A DNA stretch of 64,000 nt from Plasmopara viticola. Its lineage: Eukaryota; Oomycota; Peronosporomycetes; Peronosporales; Peronosporaceae. Location of the stretch: contig MBPM02000034.1 in assembly GCA_001695595.3 (NCBI GenBank), positions 434,001-498,000 of the forward strand, read 5' to 3'. The notes under the pieces were generated by a model that worked only from the letters and a program-made list of their open reading frames with translations, searched no databases and was not told the origin of the DNA. Every line of letters starts with the position of its first letter. The stretch's first letter is position 1. A program made the position numbers and the translations under genes. Below are positions 9,867-19,440 of the stretch, in pieces.

Positions 9867-12084
9867 ATGCGAGCCTATGTGCACTTTTCGTCTGACGGTT
9901 GGAACGATGTTCGAGTAGGTCAATTTGATCCCTTTAACAGAAGAGAGACGAGCGTACGTCAGTCCAATCGTATTTCTGCCAACCTCAAGATAACGTTTTA
10001 TTCACTTTTGGTACACAGTGCTTCTCGCCCTTTCAATACCGAGGACAAAGCAATGCATAGCGATGGCGTACGAAGGTCGAAGCTTAAGCAGCCAGAAGTA
10101 AAGATTCTAGACCGTCATCGTTTACCGACATCCAAAGGTGACCTCAACACGGTAGACAATCATTTTGAAAGAGCGCGTAGCGTGCAGTCCTTAGCCAGCG
10201 ATATGAGACGGATTCGATCCATGCGAACGGAAGTGGAGGAAGAAAGCGAGGAAAAGAATTGGATGCCGAAAATTGCTGAATCAAAGAAAAAGAGTATGGG
10301 GCGTCTTTTACCCGATGAACGTCCACGTTCTGTTGCAATAAAGTTAGAAATTGAAGACCTAGAGATCAACATCTCGGGTCACGTATCTTCTAGTTGTCAA
10401 TCAACTACAAGTCCCAAGCTTTCAGGTCCACGCTTTAACTTTCGACCAAGCCTTTCGACGTCACCCACCATTTCGTCCTCGGGTCGGAAAGGCATCCAGC
10501 GTAATTATGTGCAAGGTCTTGGCTCGGATTTCCAGCTCGATCTGCACACTGGTAGCACAGATCAGCTAGAGCGGTCGTACGATTTGTCGGCATCAGGAAC
10601 ATTTGACACGGTGGGTTTTCAAATCAAGCAGACGGGACTCACCCGATCGCCTGAGAATGTATCAAGCACATCTTCAGAGAGTCGACAGCAGCCATCAAAT
10701 ACGAAAAAACACTTGGTCAAGCTGGGAATACTTGGGCGTGGAGCAAGTGGTGTCGTGCACAAGGCCCTTCATGTCCCTTCTCTTATGCTCGTGGCCGTCA
10801 AAGTTATTCCGGTTTTTGAAAATGACAAACGCCACCAACTTACTGCAGAGCTCACGGCTCTGTACAATAATCTGGCGACTCTGCCTGGTGCTGAAGCTTC
10901 CGAAGCTCCGCGACAAAGTGTGGCATGTCCAGAGCTTGTGTGTTTGTATGACGCCTTTATGAACCCGAACGAAGGAAATGTTTCGATTGTGGTCGAGTAC
11001 ATGGATGGTGGCTCTCTCCAGGACATTGTAGACACTGGTGGATGTACCTGCGAAGTAGTGCTAGCCAACATTTCTTTTCGTGTTCTCAAGGGACTTGCTT
11101 TTCTTCACAATACGCATCAACTTCATCGCGATATAAAACCCAGCAATTTGCTCATCAATCATTTTGGCGATGTCAAAGTATCTGATTTTGGAATTGTTCG
11201 TGAGATGGAAAATTCTCTGGCCAAAGCTACGACGTTTGTGGGAACGCTGACTTATATGTCCCCAGAGCGAATTGCCAGTGAGGTACGACTTTTGCTCTTG
11301 CATTGAGAAATTTAAATTGGATTCATTGCTGCTTTAATTGTAGGAGTACTCGTACAAGTCGGACGTGTGGTCTTTAGGTCTCTCGATCATGACTTGTGCT
11401 CTCGGAAAGTTCCCGTACTCATCACGAGGTGGGTACTGGGAACTGCTACACATGATTCGCAATGAAAATGTAAGCTCCCTTTTGTTGCTCCTGTGTGTTT
11501 TCTGAATCGGTTTCAAGAAATACTATGATAGCCTCCTCAACTCCCCGAAGGCGAGTTTTCAGACCTCTTTCGCGACTTTTTGGCCAAGTGTTTAAAGAAA
11601 GACCAGACTGAGCGGTGGAGCGTGAAGCAGCTTCTTGAGCACGACTTTCTTCAGCGACATTGTAAGAACCAAACACCTTCCCAAAGTCCAGAGAGTCGAC
11701 ACACTGCAGACGAAAACAATGACGCGAGAAGTGTCGAAGACGAGAGCAAGGAACAAGCGGAAGTGGACGAAATCGTGCATAAGGTAGCTGAACATTACTT
11801 AAAAGACGCAAAGGAGCTTATCAACGAACACGGATACGCACTGGACGACATCGTGGCGTGGCTTCGACTTTTACCAACGATGCAGAAAGGGTAAGCTCTC
11901 TTAACAGGTGGTGTCAATGTTTTAGCTCACCATTTTGATTGTGTACAGCAAACTCTTGCGATTCGCAGAGCAGATCGGAGTTAACCGCTCAGTGGTGTGC
12001 GCTAAGTTTCAAGAAGCCATGAATGAATTGCTCAATACTATCGAAGAGACTTATTTTGCCAACGCCAAGGAGCAGTTTAAGTGA
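9867..12084 (+). CDS. MAP kinase kinase (MAPKK), four exons, 678 residues
   Basis: Exons are 9867-11282, 11344-11469, 11532-11890 and 11949-12084; introns of 61, 62 and 58 nt are GT-AG and keep frame (phases 0, 0, 2). The protein has a long basic/Ser-rich N-terminal tail (about 1-285) and then a kinase domain: glycine loop GRGASG, VAVK Lys312, HRDIKPSN with Asp422, DFG Asp440. The activation segment [11 protein letters not shown] followed by TYMSPERI, and [13 protein letters not shown], are MAPKK-type. Family members phosphorylate a MAPK on the Thr-x-Tyr loop in the cytosol. An acidic linker follows the kinase domain, then a C-terminal extension of about 90 residues of unknown role. ATG 9867 is the first in frame; ATG 10052 is an alternative. 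It is convergent with histidine kinase A, with 116 bp between stop codons. Confidence 0.9.
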
Positions 12085-12200
12085 ATTTGGTGGCCTAGGC
12101 ATGCAATACAAATCAAGGCTATCAATTATATCTTACACTTCAGCGGCGCATAGCTCTTTAATTTCGCTACATCTATCTAGAGACATTTTTCATCTTGTTC

Positions 12201-15200
12201 TTACATGATCACACAGGCATTGTCGCCTCCGCCACTATTCTTTTTTACTTCCGAGTTCCCACTGCCGACACTCGCACGGAACGAAAAGTTGCGCCGAAGA
12301 TAACCACGCAGAGCCCGATATTCGCTTTTTAGTAGTTGCAATGCATCGTTCAATTCCGTGTGGTCTTCCTCTGTTGCATTCGTCTCCATCACGTGCTCGG
12401 TCGCGAGTTGTACCCGAAAAGCTGCCTTGGAGACTCGCATGGCTGCGACATAGGCGGAGGATCCCTTAAGCGAATGACTTTCACGTCGCAGTACGACCAA
12501 ATCGCTTTTAGAGTAAGCGTCCTCGATACGTTGCATAAACTCATCGCTCAAGCTCGCATATTTTTCCAGTAAACTCACAAAGAGGCTCTCATTTGCACCA
12601 CATTGCTCCACACCCAACGAATAATCAATTGGATCACCTATCGGTATCACAACCTTTTCTGGAGATAAGGTGGGGTACGCGCGTGCGGTTTTGTTCACCA
12701 CAATTGTCGTAGTGGTAGCTAATTCACTCGCCTCTTGCTGATTGTTTTCGTCACTAGACAAGGACGAGTTCGAACTTGAGTGCGGTGTTGGCTCAATCGC
12801 ATCTACGGGGTAAATACCCGCTGCCTTTGCTGCCGCAAATAAGTTCATGTCGACAATATTCGACGCGTTCACAAAAGTTCCAGGATGTGTCGGTAGTGGT
12901 CCATCGAGATTTTGCATCAATTTCGGCGATTCTGGCGTCTTGCGCTGGGCCTCAACAGATCCGATAGTGCGCTCGACGGTATTCGAGCTCGTCGAGTTAC
13001 TCTTGTCCTCGCTGATTGTTGTCAGCGCCATGAGCAACGCTTCAGAATTCGCTACCGTTTGTATATTACCGGATTGGCCTATCAACATCGGATCTTCTAG
13101 TTCCAAGTCCGAAATGGCTTTGTCAAGGTCTAGTTTCTCCTTGTGCCTCGATGCTGCCACCAAGTTGGCACCGTTCTGGTTAGAAAATGAATTTGCGTCA
13201 ACACTAATTACATCCACAGGCTCGACGCATGACGAGCGAGAGCCGTGCTGCTTCATGATACGAACGCGCAACCACTTGCGAATAGCCTTTCGTAATTCTG
13301 GTTTGGAAATCGGCTTGACAATGAATTCGTCCATGCCAGCGTCCAGACACTTTTTACGATCGCCACTCATCGCATATGCCGTAACACCGACGATAGGGAT
13401 ACGCGGTAGCTTGTGCTGCTGCTCGAAGACACGAATTTTACGAGTCGACTCGTACCCGTTCATGATTGGCATCTCACAGTCCATGAGAATAATGTCATAC
13501 GAATTGTGATGTTCCTCGTACATTTCATACGCGTCCAGCCCATTTGTTTTCCACTGAAGCAGGTGATTGTCCTCCATACAGAAGCTTTTAACGACCTCCC
13601 AGTTAAACTCATTATCTTCGACCACCAAGATCCGAGCATGTTTTGGCACAAGCTCTGACATGGACTCAGTGCGCCGATAGTCATTGCTGGAGACCAAAGC
13701 CGAGGTTGCACCGGATTCCGCAGCCATCACGACCGGGAATGGCTGAGTAAGCTCCTCAACTTGTTCTTCAAGACGACGCACAACAACCGTGAAGAAAAAT
13801 TCAGACCCTTCGCCCAGCTCGCTGTCGACGTCAATTTCACCGTCCATGAGCTCTACAAGTTGCTTGCAGATGGCAAGCCCCAAGCCTGAGCCCGTTGGGT
13901 TATTCTTGCGCGTACGCTCGAGTTTTGTAAAGAGCGAAAACAAGCGCGATTTTTCCTCTTCATCCATTCCAACACCCGTATCAATTACTTGAAACAAAAG
14001 TTTGACACAATGTTTCGGCAAGTCTGGCGACGGCACCATGTTGCATCGCACTGTGATCGAACCTTCGTTCGTAAACTTGATTGCGTTTGATAACAAATTC
14101 AATATAACCTGACGAAGACGACTGACGTCTCCAATGACACGCTGTGGTACCTTTGGTGAGCACTCCAAGGTCAACTTTATGTGCTTCTCACGTGCCTTAA
14201 ACTTGAAAATTTCCACTGAATATTCCAACAAATCTTCCATCTGGAACGGATCCGCAGAGATCTCCATATGCCCAGCTTCAATTTTCGACAAATCGAGAAT
14301 GTCATTGATCAAATTCAGCAACAGCGAGCCGGAAATGTACGCAATATGCACGTAGCGTTCTGGCGTCTTGGCCAGTTTTTGCTCGCGCAACAACTCCAGC
14401 ATACCAAGAACTCCATTGAGGGGTGTCCGCAGCTCATGACTGAACGATGCGAGGAAATTTACCTTTGCTGCCTCCATGTGCTTTTTGGCTGTATAGTCTT
14501 GCCCCACTCCAATGACACCACGAATGTTTCCGTGCATATCTTTTTTACTAGAAGCATTCACTAGCAGCAGCAGGGAGCGTCCTGCAGCACTCGTCATGGG
14601 CAATTCCATCTCCCCAACATCAATGCCAATCAAAGCTTGGTTCAGAAGCTTTCGCACTTCTGGTCGATTTTCGGCATTGATAAACGCGTCCACCAATGAC
14701 AGACCAAGCACTGTGGACTTGTGATACCCCGTAATTTCTTCAATCTTTTGATTCCACTCGTTAATGCAGCCAAATGTGTCCACCCCGAAGATTGGCGCAT
14801 TTGCCGTATCAATTAACCGAAAGTACTCGTGTTCCTGCGCGATGCGGTCGGTAATATCCTGGCCAATGCCTACTACGCCGACAATATTCCCGTGCATATC
14901 ATTGCGTGGTGTCGCGTTAAGTAGAATCTCAATTCGCGTTCCAGGCCGTGTGATCAATGGAAACTCAAAGTTGGCCGTCTGAATGCCATTTAAGGCCTTA
15001 CAAAAGACGTCTGCCACGGCAGGCCGATACTCTGGAGAAATGAACGTCTCAACAAGATTTTCGCCAATCACTTCAGCTGTGGAGTATTTTGTTATCTGCG
15101 CTGCCTTCTTGTTCCAAATATTTACACACAGATTCGCATCCACGCCAAAGATGGGGGCATTAGCCGTATCAATCAGACGCGTATACTCTTGCTCCTGCAC

Positions 15201-18200
15201 AATTCGATCAGTCAAGTCTTGGCCAATACCCACAACACCCACAATTTTACCGTGCTGATCAAATCTCGCAGTTGCATTCATACGAATGTTGACAGTGCGA
15301 CCATTCTTTTTTTTTAATTCGACATCGAAGTTTGACGTTTCATCGCCTTCCAATGCCTTCCACAGGATCGTTTCTACTGCATCACGATATTGTTTTGGGA
15401 TCGCCCAAGTCATCAAGTCCTGCCCGACTGCTTCTTTCTTAGAGTATCGCGTCATCTCAGCCGTTTTATGATTCCAAATATTGATCTTGCCCTCTGAGTC
15501 GACGCCGAAAATTGGGGCATTGGCTTTTTCAATCAATCGCGCATACTCTTGTTCCTGCGCAATACGGTGAGTAATATCCTGTCCGATTCCCACCATCCCA
15601 ATCACCGTGCCGTGCTCGTTAAAACGCGGTGTAGCGTTCAGTAGAATCTCTACTCGACGCCCTGCTTTCGTCACTAGCGGAAACTCAAAATTTGCCGTCT
15701 CAATGCCATCAAGTGCCTTCGATAGCACAGCACCAACAGCTTCTCGATAATCTTCCGTAATGAACTCCTCCACAAGATTCTCCCCAACCACTTCATCATT
15801 TGAGTACTGCATAATCTCAGCCGCCTTCTTGTTCCAAATGTTGACACAACCTTCTTTATCGACACCAAAGATCGGAGCATTGGCCGTATCAATCAAGCGA
15901 CTGTACTCTTGTTCCTGAGCAATCCGTTCCGTTATGTCTTGGCCAATACTAACTACGCCAACAATCTCGCCCAACTCGTTATACCTAGGAGTGGCATTGA
16001 GCAAGATTTCGACCCGGCGACCAGCTTTGGTAATCAATGGAAAATTAAAATTTGCAGTTTGCACTCCATTTAAAGCCTGGGACAGCACCAAACCCACAGC
16101 AGAACGATATCCCTCCGATATGAGTTCTTGGACCAGATCTTTACCCATAACTTCGTCTGCTGTAAATTGCGTAATCTCAGCCGATTTATCGTTCCAGATA
16201 TTCACAAGACCCGCCATGTCGACCCCAAAGATTGGTGCGTTGGCCGTGTCAATCAGGCGACTGTACTCTTGCTCCTGCACAATGCGCTCCGTAATGTCTT
16301 GGCCTATTCCGACAACGCCCACTATGTCACCAAGTTGATTGTACCGAGGAGTCGCGTTCAGCAAGATATCGACACGCCGGCCAGTCTTCGTAATCAGCGG
16401 AAACTCGAAATTTGCCGTGCCTTCTCCTTCCATAGCCTTTGACATGACGCCGAATACGCCAGCACGATAATTTTGCGGGATAAAACTTTCAACAAGACGT
16501 GTTCCTCTTGCTTCAGACACCGTGTATTCCGTTATAGCGACCGCCTTTCGGTTCCAAATGTCCACTCGGCCATCCATATCAATGCCAAAGATCGGGGCAT
16601 TTGCCGTGTCAATCAGTCGAATGTACTCTTCTTCTTGCGCGCGCTGGTCTGTAAAATCTTGGCCAATGCCTACCACGCCAGTGATAGCGCCGCTGTTGTC
16701 AAAGCGCGGTGTGGCATTAAGTAGAATGCCCAGCTGTCTTCCACTTTTTGTTACCAATGGAAACTCAAAGTTCGGAGTTTCTACACCTCCCATGGCCTTT
16801 AACAGCACATCCGCTACCGTATCACGTGCACTTTCGGCTATAAAATCAAAAAGATCCTTCCCAATCGCCTGCAAATTCGAATAATCGGTAATTGTTGCTG
16901 CTTTTTTATTCCAAATCGTCACGCGGAATTGCTTGTCCACGCCAACAATGGGTGCGTTGGCCGTATCAATCAAGCGACTGTACTCTTGTTCCTGTACAAT
17001 TCGTTCAGTAATGTCCTGTCCAATGCCGACCACGCCAACAATTACTCCCTCGTGGTTGTATCTCGGCGTCGCATTGAGCAGAATCTCTACTTTCCGACCA
17101 TGTTTCGTAATCAGCGGAAACTCAAAATTTGCCGTCTCAACACCGCATAAAGCCTTCTGAAAGACAGCGGCCACTTGTTCGCGATAGTCTTCATGAATCA
17201 AGAACGACACCAAGTCGACACCCATGACTTCGCCAGGCCAGTATTCACTGATTTTTGCCGCCTTCTTGTTAAAAATGACGACGCAGCCCTTCGTGTCGAC
17301 CCCGAAAATGGGTGCGTTGGCCGAGTCGACCAATTTACTATACTCTATCTCTTTTGCATTGCATGCCGTGACGTCCTGTCCAATGGCTACAATACGATCC
17401 ACAATGGTACCCGTTTTATCAACGCTAACTCGTGGCGTGAGACTCAGCAGCAGCTCGACGCGTGCGCCGCTTGCCGTCTCGAGCGGTAACTCAAACTCCG
17501 GCACGGACGTATTGGTTGATGCAACACGTGCCAGCAATTCCTTTACGAGCTCTCTACAGTCTTTGTGCACCAAGTCAACAAGTGGCGAATTAATCACTTG
17601 GTCGATCGAGTACCCCGTGAGTGCCTCGACTTTTAAGTTCCAGAGGATGATGAGGCCGTCACGATTGAGCTCGAAAATGGGTGCATTGGCTTGCTGAGCA
17701 ACACGCGCGAAATGCGACTCGGACACTGGCCACACGGCGACGTCATGTCCAATGGCGACGATACTCGATGCTTTCCTCTTGTCGTTGATGTCGACCGTCA
17801 GGTTGACGAGCAGCTTCAAGTTTCGGCCCAGCTTTGGCGTGTTGAACTCCAGTTCAAAGTCACGCACGGTCGTGTCAATGTCGCTTAGCGCCTGATTCAG
17901 TGCGCGCATGACGTCGCCCGTCCTGAAAGGCACCACGAGCTCCGTGATGTGGCGACCAACGACGTCGGCGCTCGGGAATCCCGAGAGCTCGACTAGCTTG
18001 TAGTTCCACAATGTAACGTGGCCTGTCACGTCCATCGCTAGCGTCGGAGCATTGGCTTCGCTTAAGATGCGCGACAGGCGCGAATCGACGCTTGAAAAGA
18101 CACGCGTGGAGGCCGACGCGATCACTGGCCGCCGCTCGTTCGCGTCAATGTCACTGTTGCAGCTGCAGTTACTGTCTCGGCGTGATCGACGCGTACCGGC

Positions 18201-18293
18201 CGTCATTCGTGGCGCCTTGGCCCCTTCACTAAAATTGCTGCTTTGTTTTGACGTCTGCTTCTCAATGTATTTGCCATCCGTCCGGCTTAACAT
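12201..18293 (-). CDS. Hybrid histidine kinase A: 10 PAS, HisKA, HATPase_c, receiver, Hpt, CaaX (2,030 residues)
   Basis: Intronless. The start is the ATG at 18291-18293; the frame upstream has only a GTG before a stop. A short polar N-terminus precedes ten PAS/PAC units (about residues 74-1276), each 120-125 residues, typical unit RLIDTANAPIFGVD...GIGQDITERI. HisKA follows with SHELRTPLNG (His1286), then HATPase_c with N box NLLSNAIKFTN, DTGVGM and GSGLGLAICKQL. The receiver carries LMDCEMP (Asp1605) and VKPIS. A low-complexity linker leads to an Hpt domain with HSLKGSS (His1940). The chain ends CVIM, a CaaX prenylation signal. No transmembrane segment is visible. Sensor kinases of this type autophosphorylate on His and relay to Asp and then Hpt His. 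The N- and C-terminal PAS units diverge; the middle ones are near-uniform. The ligand is unknown. Confidence 0.95.
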   Translation of the reverse strand: MLSRTDGKYIEKQTSKQSSNFSEGAKAPRMTAGTRRSRRDSNCSCNSDIDANERRPVIASASTRVFSSVDSRLSRILSEANAPTLAMDVTGHVTLWNYKLVELSGFPSADVVGRHITELVVPFRTGDVMRALNQALSDIDTTVRDFELEFNTPKLGRNLKLLVNLTVDINDKRKASSIVAIGHDVAVWPVSESHFARVAQQANAPIFELNRDGLIILWNLKVEALTGYSIDQVINSPLVDLVHKDCRELVKELLARVASTNTSVPEFELPLETASGARVELLLSLTPRVSVDKTGTIVDRIVAIGQDVTACNAKEIEYSKLVDSANAPIFGVDTKGCVVIFNKKAAKISEYWPGEVMGVDLVSFLIHEDYREQVAAVFQKALCGVETANFEFPLITKHGRKVEILLNATPRYNHEGVIVGVVGIGQDITERIVQEQEYSRLIDTANAPIVGVDKQFRVTIWNKKAATITDYSNLQAIGKDLFDFIAESARDTVADVLLKAMGGVETPNFEFPLVTKSGRQLGILLNATPRFDNSGAITGVVGIGQDFTDQRAQEEEYIRLIDTANAPIFGIDMDGRVDIWNRKAVAITEYTVSEARGTRLVESFIPQNYRAGVFGVMSKAMEGEGTANFEFPLITKTGRRVDILLNATPRYNQLGDIVGVVGIGQDITERIVQEQEYSRLIDTANAPIFGVDMAGLVNIWNDKSAEITQFTADEVMGKDLVQELISEGYRSAVGLVLSQALNGVQTANFNFPLITKAGRRVEILLNATPRYNELGEIVGVVSIGQDITERIAQEQEYSRLIDTANAPIFGVDKEGCVNIWNKKAAEIMQYSNDEVVGENLVEEFITEDYREAVGAVLSKALDGIETANFEFPLVTKAGRRVEILLNATPRFNEHGTVIGMVGIGQDITHRIAQEQEYARLIEKANAPIFGVDSEGKINIWNHKTAEMTRYSKKEAVGQDLMTWAIPKQYRDAVETILWKALEGDETSNFDVELKKKNGRTVNIRMNATARFDQHGKIVGVVGIGQDLTDRIVQEQEYTRLIDTANAPIFGVDANLCVNIWNKKAAQITKYSTAEVIGENLVETFISPEYRPAVADVFCKALNGIQTANFEFPLITRPGTRIEILLNATPRNDMHGNIVGVVGIGQDITDRIAQEHEYFRLIDTANAPIFGVDTFGCINEWNQKIEEITGYHKSTVLGLSLVDAFINAENRPEVRKLLNQALIGIDVGEMELPMTSAAGRSLLLLVNASSKKDMHGNIRGVIGVGQDYTAKKHMEAAKVNFLASFSHELRTPLNGVLGMLELLREQKLAKTPERYVHIAYISGSLLLNLINDILDLSKIEAGHMEISADPFQMEDLLEYSVEIFKFKAREKHIKLTLECSPKVPQRVIGDVSRLRQVILNLLSNAIKFTNEGSITVRCNMVPSPDLPKHCVKLLFQVIDTGVGMDEEEKSRLFSLFTKLERTRKNNPTGSGLGLAICKQLVELMDGEIDVDSELGEGSEFFFTVVVRRLEEQVEELTQPFPVVMAAESGATSALVSSNDYRRTESMSELVPKHARILVVEDNEFNWEVVKSFCMEDNHLLQWKTNGLDAYEMYEEHHNSYDIILMDCEMPIMNGYESTRKIRVFEQQHKLPRIPIVGVTAYAMSGDRKKCLDAGMDEFIVKPISKPELRKAIRKWLRVRIMKQHGSRSSCVEPVDVISVDANSFSNQNGANLVAASRHKEKLDLDKAISDLELEDPMLIGQSGNIQTVANSEALLMALTTISEDKSNSTSSNTVERTIGSVEAQRKTPESPKLMQNLDGPLPTHPGTFVNASNIVDMNLFAAAKAAGIYPVDAIEPTPHSSSNSSLSSDENNQQEASELATTTTIVVNKTARAYPTLSPEKVVIPIGDPIDYSLGVEQCGANESLFVSLLEKYASLSDEFMQRIEDAYSKSDLVVLRRESHSLKGSSAYVAAMRVSKAAFRVQLATEHVMETNATEEDHTELNDALQLLKSEYRALRGYLRRNFSFRASVGSGNSEVKKNSGGGDNACVIM
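14466..18074 (-). repeat. Tandem PAS array of kinase A (10 units, about 360 bp each)
   Basis: The coding sequence repeats at about 360-bp spacing. Each unit contains the phrases ANAPI(F/V)G(V/I)D, a W/F-N-x-K segment and GIGQD(I/F/L)T. Units 1 and 2 are longer and more diverged; unit 10 differs in its second half (LLLLVNASSKKDMHG). Confidence 0.93.
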
Positions 18294-19440
18294 CGCTAAG
18301 TCTGTCGAGTGCACGCCTTGGTACAGTACGGACACTAAGTTGCCCCAAGCAGAACGGCCGGGAGATCAAAAGAAAGGGCGCGCGCGCTCGACGGCGTAAA
18401 ACAATCCGAGGGAACGAGGCCTTTTGAAAGTGTGACTGTCGCGCTTGGGCGTCAAAGGCAGATTCCTAACGTCACAGCGCGCCCAGAAGTACAGTACACA
18501 GAGGGAGTCACAATTTTAAGAAAACCATGTAAAGCTTCTACAAGCGCGCATTTTCCATCGTTGAACATGTAATATGTAACGAATCATGTCGCTCATAGTC
18601 GAGAAGAAACGCTGGACACAGAAAAGACTTTTGAAGCCGTCAGATTTTACGGTAGGGTCGTGGGTGGAAGAATCCTCTGAAGCTTGAGTTGAGTCTATCG
18701 TTTAACCTCGCCGATTGAGATTCTCTTCCGGCTTTCTACTCCACGAGCTTCGATTAACCAAAAAGATTCTACTGCATCAACTTGCGACCACTTTTTCATC
18801 TCCTACCGCAAAAGTCTTCGATTCACCAGAAAGATTCTGCGAAGCAATAAAACCTTAACATATTGACACTATTTTGGAATGACACTAGTAGTTATAATAA
18901 ATTCTAATAAGTGGACGAAGTAGCTTTTGTCGTCAACATTGATTGTAACATGAATTAACCGCGTGGGGTGGACATAGAAACCGTGAAAACCTTGAGTGTC
19001 TGTAGTCATCATATCACGATCCAGCGTCGAGTGTGGTAAGGTAAGCCCAGATCATAAATTTATTGTGAGCCCAACTTTCAAGCTGGCTTTGTGTGTTCAG
19101 TACATGTCAGTGTAGCCAGCTAAATTTTGATTGCTGGCTTCTGACAATTGAAAACGAGTTTGAACCAATGACAAAAGGCAACTATTATTTTGGCTGACGT
19201 CTAATCGCCTTCATAGTACCGTTTTTAGTCGTGTGCTTCGCATATAGCATACAAAGCGCAGCTTGCACCGAAAATTTAGCCAAGATAAGCTACTAAGATT
19301 TGGGACCGACGCGACATAACCATATCTAAAAGAGGATGCACTCGTAGAAGTACCACTAGTGACAGATTAGTTAGGATTTCGAAATTCTATAAAAAGGGCA
19401 CAAATTGTTTTCATTGAAGCAAGCAATTTATTAGATGGGA
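18294..19440. promoter_or_regulatory. 5' flank of kinase A; short duplicated motif
   Basis: This stretch must contain the minus-strand promoter of kinase A. A motif of about 25 bp (CTTCGATT-ACCA-AAAGATTCT with a few mismatches) occurs at 18748 and again 68 bp later at 18816. No gene is supported. Confidence 0.35.

Noticed and set aside
14466..18074. LOV or phytochrome photoreceptor assignment for the PAS arrays
   Set aside because: No GXNCRFLQ flavin-binding motif and no GAF/PHY bilin cysteine are present in any unit.
18294..18335. Longer kinase A start 14 codons upstream
   Set aside because: It would need GTG as start and an in-frame stop lies shortly before; ATG 18291-18293 is the first in frame.
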